Assembly: GCA_003444595.1 (NCBI GenBank)
Contig: DLUO01000101.1
Location: 2,977 to 10,726 of the forward strand
Length of the DNA stretch: 7,750 nt
Direction: 5' to 3'
Source of the DNA: Bacillota bacterium
GTDB lineage: Bacteria > Bacillota > Dethiobacteria > DTU022 > UBA8154
The position numbers and the translations under genes are program-made. Below the pieces are notes generated by a model. That model did not search any database. It worked only from the letters and a program-made list of their open reading frames with translations, and had not been told where the DNA came from. Below are positions 6,582 to 7,750 of the stretch, in pieces. The first letter of the stretch is position 1, and each line of letters begins with the position of its first letter.

Positions 6582-6613
6582 ATTATAGTATAACTTTGGT
6601 ATCTTGAATAGTA
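6582..6613 (-). promoter_or_regulatory. Promoter region of the ylmC block, with overlapping sigma-A and sigma-E-like elements
   Basis: On the minus strand a perfect TATAAT (6587-6582) lies 17 bases after TATTCA (6610-6605), a weak -35. Transcription would begin about 30 bases before the ylmC GTG. Overlapping it, TACTATT (6613-6607), a 14-base spacer and TATACTAT (6592-6585) resemble the recalled mother-cell sigma-E pattern (KMATATT, about 14 bases, CATACAMT), matching 6 of 7 and 6 of 8 positions. A promoter here is likely; which sigma factor uses it is uncertain. Confidence 0.5.
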
Positions 6614-6628
6614 CCGTGCCCCGGCGAT

Positions 6629-7654
6629 TTAATCCAGCTTGTATTCAATGCTGGCCTGCTCCCGGAGCAAAGTGGCCTGTTTATTCATCTGCTCCATAGT
6701 CTGTTCCTCGAGCAGCGCTTCCCTTACTTTTTCTTCAACCTCTTCAAAAGCAACCTCTTTTGCTGCCTTACGATCGAGCACTTCTATAATATGAAACCCG
6801 TAAGTCGTTTCTATCGGGTCGCTCACTTGATTTACAGGCAGACTGAAAGCGGCCTCCTCAAATTCTGGTACCATTTCCCCCCTCTGGAAAAAGCCCAAAT
6901 TACCTCCCTGTTCGGCAGACAACTTATCTTTGGAATATTCGCCGGCCAGTTCGGCAAAATCTCTACCGCTGTTTAAAAGTCCTAGTATTTCTTCAGCTTC
7001 TTCCCTGGTGTCAACAAGGATATGGCGTGCCTCAACCTGCTCAGGGATATTATAATTTTGCCGGTTTGCTTTAAAATACTCCCGGACTTCCTCATCACTG
7101 ATATTAATTTGTTCGCCGGCAATCTTTCGAAGAATCAGTTCTGTTTTTATGTCTTTCTTTAAGCTTTCCTCCGAGAGACCGTACTGTTCCAGAGCTTGAT
7201 AAAAAGAGTCAGCCATACCATAGAAATTGGCGTTTATAAGATTCTGGATCCTGGCATCAATTTCTTCATCGGTTACTGTAATGTCCCGCCTTTTCCCTTC
7301 CTGCAGGATCAGCAGATTGGTTATTAAACGGTCTAAAACCTGTCTCCCACCTTCGGTCAGCATAGCCTGGTAAAGCTCATCCTTGGTAATATTTTCGCCG
7401 TTCACGGTAGCTACCACCTCACTGTCCGGCTTTACATAGCGCAATGAAACAATGGTCACCAGTACGGCAAGGGCCACTATGATCGCAATATCATAAGCGA
7501 TTTTTAACCTCTTTCTTCTTTCCCTCTTTTTTGCGTCACCTTCTTTTATCTCTTTACTGCCCGGTATTGTCTCTTTACCGGTTTTCCCCGTTCTTTCTCC
7601 GGTTGCTATTTTCTCTTCGCCGGTTATTTTTGTCCCTTCATCTGCATTAAACAA
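6629..7654 (-). CDS. Membrane-anchored parvulin-type peptidyl-prolyl cis-trans isomerase (SurA/PrsA-like)
   Basis: This is an extracytoplasmic folding factor that should catalyse prolyl isomerisation and chaperone exported proteins at the outer face of the membrane. The 341 residues comprise a charged cytosolic tail rich in Thr, Gly, Lys and Glu (1-51), one membrane helix (about 52-72) and a SurA-type N-terminal chaperone domain (about 78-195). Next comes a parvulin domain (about 208-294) with VEARHILV, GGNLGFFQRGEMVPEFEEAAF and TTYGFHIIEVLDR. A C-terminal helix rich in Glu and Gln closes the protein. There is no lipobox cysteine, so it is anchored by the helix, unlike lipoprotein PrsA. The start is TTG with AGGAGG 9 bases upstream; no other early start exists. 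It appears to be transcribed separately from ylmC. Confidence 0.9.
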   Translation of the reverse strand: MFNADEGTKITGEEKIATGERTGKTGKETIPGSKEIKEGDAKKRERRKRLKIAYDIAIIVALAVLVTIVSLRYVKPDSEVVATVNGENITKDELYQAMLTEGGRQVLDRLITNLLILQEGKRRDITVTDEEIDARIQNLINANFYGMADSFYQALEQYGLSEESLKKDIKTELILRKIAGEQINISDEEVREYFKANRQNYNIPEQVEARHILVDTREEAEEILGLLNSGRDFAELAGEYSKDKLSAEQGGNLGFFQRGEMVPEFEEAAFSLPVNQVSDPIETTYGFHIIEVLDRKAAKEVAFEEVEEKVREALLEEQTMEQMNKQATLLREQASIEYKLD

Positions 7655-7694
7655 TAATTTTCCCCTCCTGATATAAAAATAGACTCATTTCATA

Positions 7695-7703
7695 ATCATA
7701 ACA
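7695..7703 (-). promoter_or_regulatory. Extended -10 promoter candidate for the isomerase gene
   Basis: On the minus strand TGTTATGAT is a TGn-extended -10 element with a five-of-six hexamer. It would start transcription about 34 bases before the TTG start codon. No good -35 is visible, which is acceptable for extended -10 promoters. The rest of 7655-7750 shows no gene or terminator. Confidence 0.4.
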
Positions 7704-7750
7704 TGACTGCGTCAGATATGGAAGAAGCAATATAGCCAATTTATGCCATC

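Noticed and set aside
6601..6628. Terminator after the isomerase gene
   Set aside because: Only a four-base GGTA/TACC repeat with a ten-base loop and no T-tract is visible, and it overlaps the promoter region.

Overview
The window looks like the chromosome of an anaerobic, spore-forming Gram-positive bacterium of the class Clostridia. The main evidence is a nearly complete ylm cell-division/sporulation cluster: a YlmC/YmxH PRC-barrel protein, YlmD/PgeF, YlmE/YggS, SepF/YlmF, YlmG/YggT and YlmH, in the usual order. Other support comes from strong Shine-Dalgarno sequences, frequent TTG/GTG starts, a Spo0A-box-like site and an anaerobic-reductase-like gene. All nine protein genes lie on the minus strand, so transcription runs from high to low coordinates. 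The species cannot be fixed from this sequence.

Layout in transcription order: a membrane-anchored parvulin-type peptidyl-prolyl isomerase (7654-6629) has its own extended -10 promoter candidate. An 81-bp gap with a promoter then starts the main block: ylmC/ymxH (6547-6296), an NrdD-like protein (6241-4400), pgeF (4395-3580), an HlyD-like adaptor (3574-2459), yggS (2442-1747) and sepF (1733-1299). Most of these genes are separated by 4-16 bp or overlap, with ribosome binding sites lying in or beside the preceding stop codons, so they probably form one operon. A 132-bp gap holds a good sigma-A-type promoter (17-bp spacer) before ylmG (1160-879) and ylmH (853-59). The last 58 bases hold a Spo0A-box-like heptamer and what may be the beginning of a ribosome binding site for the next gene, which lies outside the window (divIVA would be usual there).

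Functionally the block combines a Z-ring membrane anchor (SepF), a membrane protein of the YggT family, an S4 RNA-binding protein (YlmH), a PLP homeostasis protein (YggS) and a purine-nucleoside-cleaving enzyme (PgeF). Two genes outside the classic ylm set sit among them: the HlyD-like single-pass adaptor and the NrdD-like protein.

The most notable item is the NrdD-like protein. It keeps the N-terminal ATP-cone and the reductase barrel fold signature, but appears to have lost every catalytic element of a class III ribonucleotide reductase. The thiyl-radical cysteine position is Met361, the partner cysteine position is Ser178, and the C-terminal zinc/glycyl-radical domain is absent. Its stop codon is joined to the pgeF ribosome binding site, so it looks like a settled gene, not a recent wreck. 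It may be a nucleotide-sensing pseudoenzyme within a division/sporulation operon. No mobile element, CRISPR array, tRNA or rRNA was seen.
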